Source: Promerops cafer (lineage: Eukaryota; Chordata; Aves; Passeriformes; Nectariniidae). From it: DNA of 64,000 nt. Of the stretch, positions 60,326 through 64,000 are shown in pieces. The notes below the pieces were generated by a model. It was not told the origin of the DNA and did no database searches. It worked only from the letters and a program-made list of their open reading frames with translations. Each line of letters begins with the position of its first letter. The first letter of the stretch is position 1. Made by a program: the position numbers and the translations under genes. Where the stretch lies: NCBI GenBank assembly GCA_013398275.1, contig VZSE01014929.1, positions 310,001 to 374,000 on the forward strand, given 5' to 3'.

Positions 60326-63300
60326 AGACAGTTCCTTACAAGGGGTATCCTCTTGTTCAAAATCAAAACAAGAACTTGGTCCCCGTTTGAAAAAGTACTT
60401 AATAAGGAGATCCACACTAATTTCTTTAAAATCTCCATCTTCAGAAAAATTATAACAGAATTAACAATGGAAAGACAAGTATCAAAATAATCTGTGTTCT
60501 GTACTAGTTTAGAGCATATTCATTAGGTTCCTGCGATGTTTTTCTTCTTAAATATGACCTTTTTGTTGTCCTTGTTAAATTTCCTGGTAAATAAATTACA
60601 GTTTCCACTGTAAGTAATTTCTTTACCATAGTCCAGGTAACTCTTATGGGTAGCTGGAGAACACCAGCAGAGGTGCTTAACGTTGGATGTTGGGGACAAG
60701 TGCTAAAACAGTGCTGGATTTTGCTATACTTTGTTTTGGAAATTGGAAATTTGCCAATTTGTGAGAACACTCTAATTTTGGAATATAGCTATGAAAGCTG
60801 AGAGTCTGAGGCCTCTTATGGTCATTCTAAAAAGCTGGCAAAATACTCTACTGAATGTCTTGTAATATGAAAGACAAGCTCTCAAAGGGGGCTGGCAACA
60901 GATGGAGATTCATATCACAACCGATAACTTCTTTGAGCTCTTTAGAGACCTATTCAAAGAAACACCAAAATATATACAGGGGTGTGTTAGGGGGTGAGTT
61001 AGAGTTTGTCAGAGTGGAAGAAAACACATCTATTTTCTTAAATGGCACCTCAGAGCAGTTATTTTTCTTCCGAATATTCTTTCAGTACTCTGTCTTGCTA
61101 CAAAATGCTTCACAGTGTCTGTAGCTCTTTCTTGGTTGTAACAAGAAAATTAAAACCTGTTAAAAAAAGAAACTTGATTAGACTCTGTTCCACTTACACA
61201 GAAATGGTTAAGAAGAAAAGAGCCAGAGCACATACTGATCTTATAGTTAAAGCCAAGAACAATTTTGCCTGTGACCTTCAGGATCCAATTCAGAAAGGCA
61301 TAAAAATGGTGCCCCTGGAGAGCACAGACATCCTATAGATTTGTAAGTGGTTTGGGTTGAATTTAGTCTGTGCCTACATTTTTTATTGTGCAAATTGAAG
61401 TAATCTCTTCTGAGAATAGGTCCATAAGCCCCTGCAGTCTTACCATGTATGTCTGCTCCCCCTTTTGCCCTCTCTGTCCTCAGCTCACAGAGTCTTCTTC
61501 TGCTGTTCAATTTGCCACTCAGGACAGTGAACCTCTTGGCTGTTCAGTTCCTTGCCTCTGGGAAGTCACAGAAATGCCTTCTGCATATTTTGTTGAGGAG
61601 AAACCCTCCCCAACAGGCAAGGGTTGCTAAGCAGTTCACTGCCTGGAGCACACGGAGCAGCTGCCCTGTCATGCACCCTCTCTCCATGGCAGGGGGTGCT
61701 CCTGCCCCTGCTCATGCGCTAGGAGAGCATCCTACCGCAGCACAGAAACAGGGATTTTCTTCCGTGCTCCAGGCACCTCTGTCCTCTCGGGGCTGAACTG
61801 CCCCCAGGCAGCCTGCAAGGTCGCTCTGGATCTCTGTCACAGCTCTGTCCAAGGGTCTCCACTGTAACAACAATGATTCTTCTGATGCACAGAAGGGCTG
61901 TGGATTTGCTGTGGGTCAGCAGCTGGAGGATTAGTTGAACTATGTAGCCTGCCCAAGCATCTCCTGTTGCTGTGTATAGTGAAACATAACTAAGCCTTTC
62001 TGGAGTTTAATCTACCACAGAGAGTGCCAACTATATACAGTTAATTTTTGTGGGCTGGGGTTTTTTTTCCTGGTTTATGTTGGGAGATACACAGTAAGTA
62101 GAACAAAAATGCTAAGCACAAAAAGCTCCCCTTTTGAAAACAATGTCTTAGGGAACCCTCAGGTTTTCTTCTGCATTTTCTTTCTGTGCATGCACCCTCC
62201 AACACTTACACCTGGTTTTGTGATAACTGGTACTCTTGAAGTATTTAGCAACCTGGAAAGTGGACCCAGTTTAAGCCAGAATGAGCAAATTGTGGGTGAA
62301 AAGACAAGTAAAATTATTTAATTGAAAGCCTTGTCAGAAACAACTGGAAAATTAAAGGGTGCAATTCATTCTTTCCATAAAATAATGCATATGATCATAA
62401 ATAATGTCCTTTATCTGGCTTTATTTGTCATTACACTTTTCTGGTGAAAAGTTTGTTCAAGAAGATGGGATAGATTTTCCCTTGTAGCTGTAACAAAGTC
62501 CATGGTAGAATCTGGATCTTAGAAGTCTAAGCCTAGTGATTTATCCACACATAGACTATACTGCCTCTATATGTTGAGAAGAGATTGTAACATTTCATAA
62601 CATGCAGAAAGGGAAAAAAAGAGACTTACACATGTTTGCGATAATTAAGTGGTGTTTAATTCTGAATCCAGGCCTTTTCATTTTTTATATAGCTGATTTA
62701 AAAATGTTGGCAGAGATCTGGTCTTCTCACTGCTCAAAGATCAAATACAATTGTTGAGCATTAACAAAAAAATGTTCTCCATGAAACTTGAATCTTTGGA
62801 GACTTTACAAATGGTAAGTGTGTGGAAATGAAAAAATGGGCTGTAATTGCTGTGGACTTTCATTTCAGCATTAGTTACATAAAACAGAAGCATATGCTTG
62901 TGTTGACAAAAATGAAAACTTTTTCTGCCAAACCCATTGGCTCTTAAATTTAAAATAAACTACAGAATGATATATGCTTACTGTCTGTGCTCAGTGTGTT
63001 GAAGAGAAGGAGAAAAAATACTGTCTTTAAGAAAAAAGCCATAAAATTAAGAGCAAAGAAACATGACTCCAAGAAATTGGGTACAGTTAAGTTTTGATCT
63101 TTAATGCAGCACAAACTTGGTTTTTGAATATTACAAACTTAAACTGGTTTGAGAAAAGTGAAGCTCAACACAGTTAAATGTAAGTATGTTTTTGGAATTT
63201 GCACCATTGGCTGATTCATTTTACAACATGTTTTACCTGGTACAATCTTCAGGTATAGATGTGGTCGGAAGAAATGGAAAACAAAAAGATTTAAGGATAT

Positions 63301-64000
63301 GCTACAACCATGTTTTAATTCACTAGTATTGACAATAATATGAATCTTACTATACTGATGAGTTCATAGATCAGCTGGTGCTATAGGAACTGGATAAAGC
63401 AAAAGGACAGGCTAACCCAGAGTTCTGTCTCCAGAAGCAGATTTCTAGGAAAGATGTGGGAGCTGAGCAATGGCAGTCCCAATCTGCAGCCACTCATGGC
63501 TCGAGGACCACACAAATCAGTCGTGATGTCTGGCAATCCCTGCAGTCTCCCTTTGGCTCCCTATCCATTCCAAGCATTCACAGTACTGTGAGACACAGAT
63601 TCATGCCTACCTGTCAGTAAGATGAAGAATTTCCTCCTTTTCTTTTTTTAACTTCATCTCTTATTAGCTTTATTAGATACTCTGTAGTGCCTACACTGAA
63701 AACAGAGAACAACTGATTGCTGTCCACCCTCTTTGTGCCTCTCATGATTTACTAGATGCAGATTTTATTTCAACTATCCTCTTGGAGACTGAGGAGATCT
63801 GCTTGCTCAGCCATTATGTGGACGCTGCCTCTTGTTTCTCTTCCTGTCCGTCTCTGCACCTTAACACTTTCAGGTGGAAGAGGGAGCAGAGGGTAGAAAA
63901 ATTAACTCATGCAATATTCAATCTTTGTGGGAATACATGACAGAGATGGAAAATAGTTGCAAAATTGTCTTATGTGGATACCTCTGTAAAATAAGAAAAA
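60326..64000. other. Unique sequence, no gene assigned
   Basis: No repeats beyond short A runs are recognised. A 115-codon frame at 61449-61796 (+) lies in a GC-richer patch and overlaps other frames. At 62692-62812 (+) an acceptor (TTCATTTTTTATATAG) and a strong donor (AAATG then GTAAGTG) bound 121 bases that contain stops in every frame, so it could at most be an untranslated or first exon; its last part opens with MFSMKLESLETLQM. Confidence 0.55.

Noticed and set aside
62692..62812. 121-nt plus-strand segment with splice-like ends
   Set aside because: Stops in every frame; could only be untranslated, and nothing else supports it.
1..64000. CRISPR arrays, bacterial operons, tRNA or rRNA genes
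   Set aside because: No regularly spaced identical repeats, no ribosome-binding-site spaced gene series, and no tRNA or rRNA sequence recognised; the repeats present are vertebrate retroelements.

Overview
This window looks like non-coding vertebrate DNA from a bird: a gene desert or the inside of a very long intron. Three 5'-truncated CR1 LINE copies (16.1-16.8 kb, 23.3-23.7 kb, 47.4-48.0 kb) carry the avian CR1 reverse-transcriptase C-terminus. One of them keeps the 3' tail built on the ATTCTATG octamer. A CR1 scrap lies at 59.5 kb. Three long terminal repeats have the layout of avian endogenous-retrovirus solo LTRs. The background is AT-rich, CpG-poor and scattered with homopolymers and short microsatellites. 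Nothing suggests bacterial, archaeal or organellar DNA. I found no complete protein-coding gene, no rRNA or tRNA gene, no CRISPR array and no intact retroviral gene. The class 'bird' rests on repeat-family recognition; I cannot name the species.

Layout. 0-16 kb: unique AT-rich sequence with a few exon-like islands, a CpG-dense patch at 11.6 kb, a perfect palindrome at 14.7 kb and a 55-bp tandem duplication at 15.5 kb. 16-24 kb: CR1 (minus), a (TG)n tract, a solo LTR (plus, 21.6-22.0 kb) and CR1 (plus). 24-47 kb: unique sequence with the most interesting candidate exons (28.9, 30.6, 33.7, 38.2 and 39.6 kb) and a TATA-plus-ATG gene-start lookalike at 40.8 kb. 47-54 kb: CR1 (minus), then a 1.1-kb solo LTR (minus) with one unresolved base inside a tandem repeat. 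54-64 kb: unique sequence, a CR1 scrap abutting a third LTR (minus) at 59.6 kb, then unique sequence to the end.

How parts may work together. The ATG-started reading frames in unique sequence reach about 155 codons at most and show no family signature, so I treat them as chance. The best hints of a gene are short segments flanked by good splice sites. Five on the minus strand (48.7, 38.2, 30.6, 18.2 and 4.5 kb) can be joined in order with compatible phases into one open frame. Several on the plus strand look about as good. Equally good signals on both strands mean that many must be decoys, so these are hypotheses to test with RNA evidence. The LTRs and CR1 copies are relics; the LTRs still carry recognisable promoter or polyadenylation motifs but no linked viral genes.
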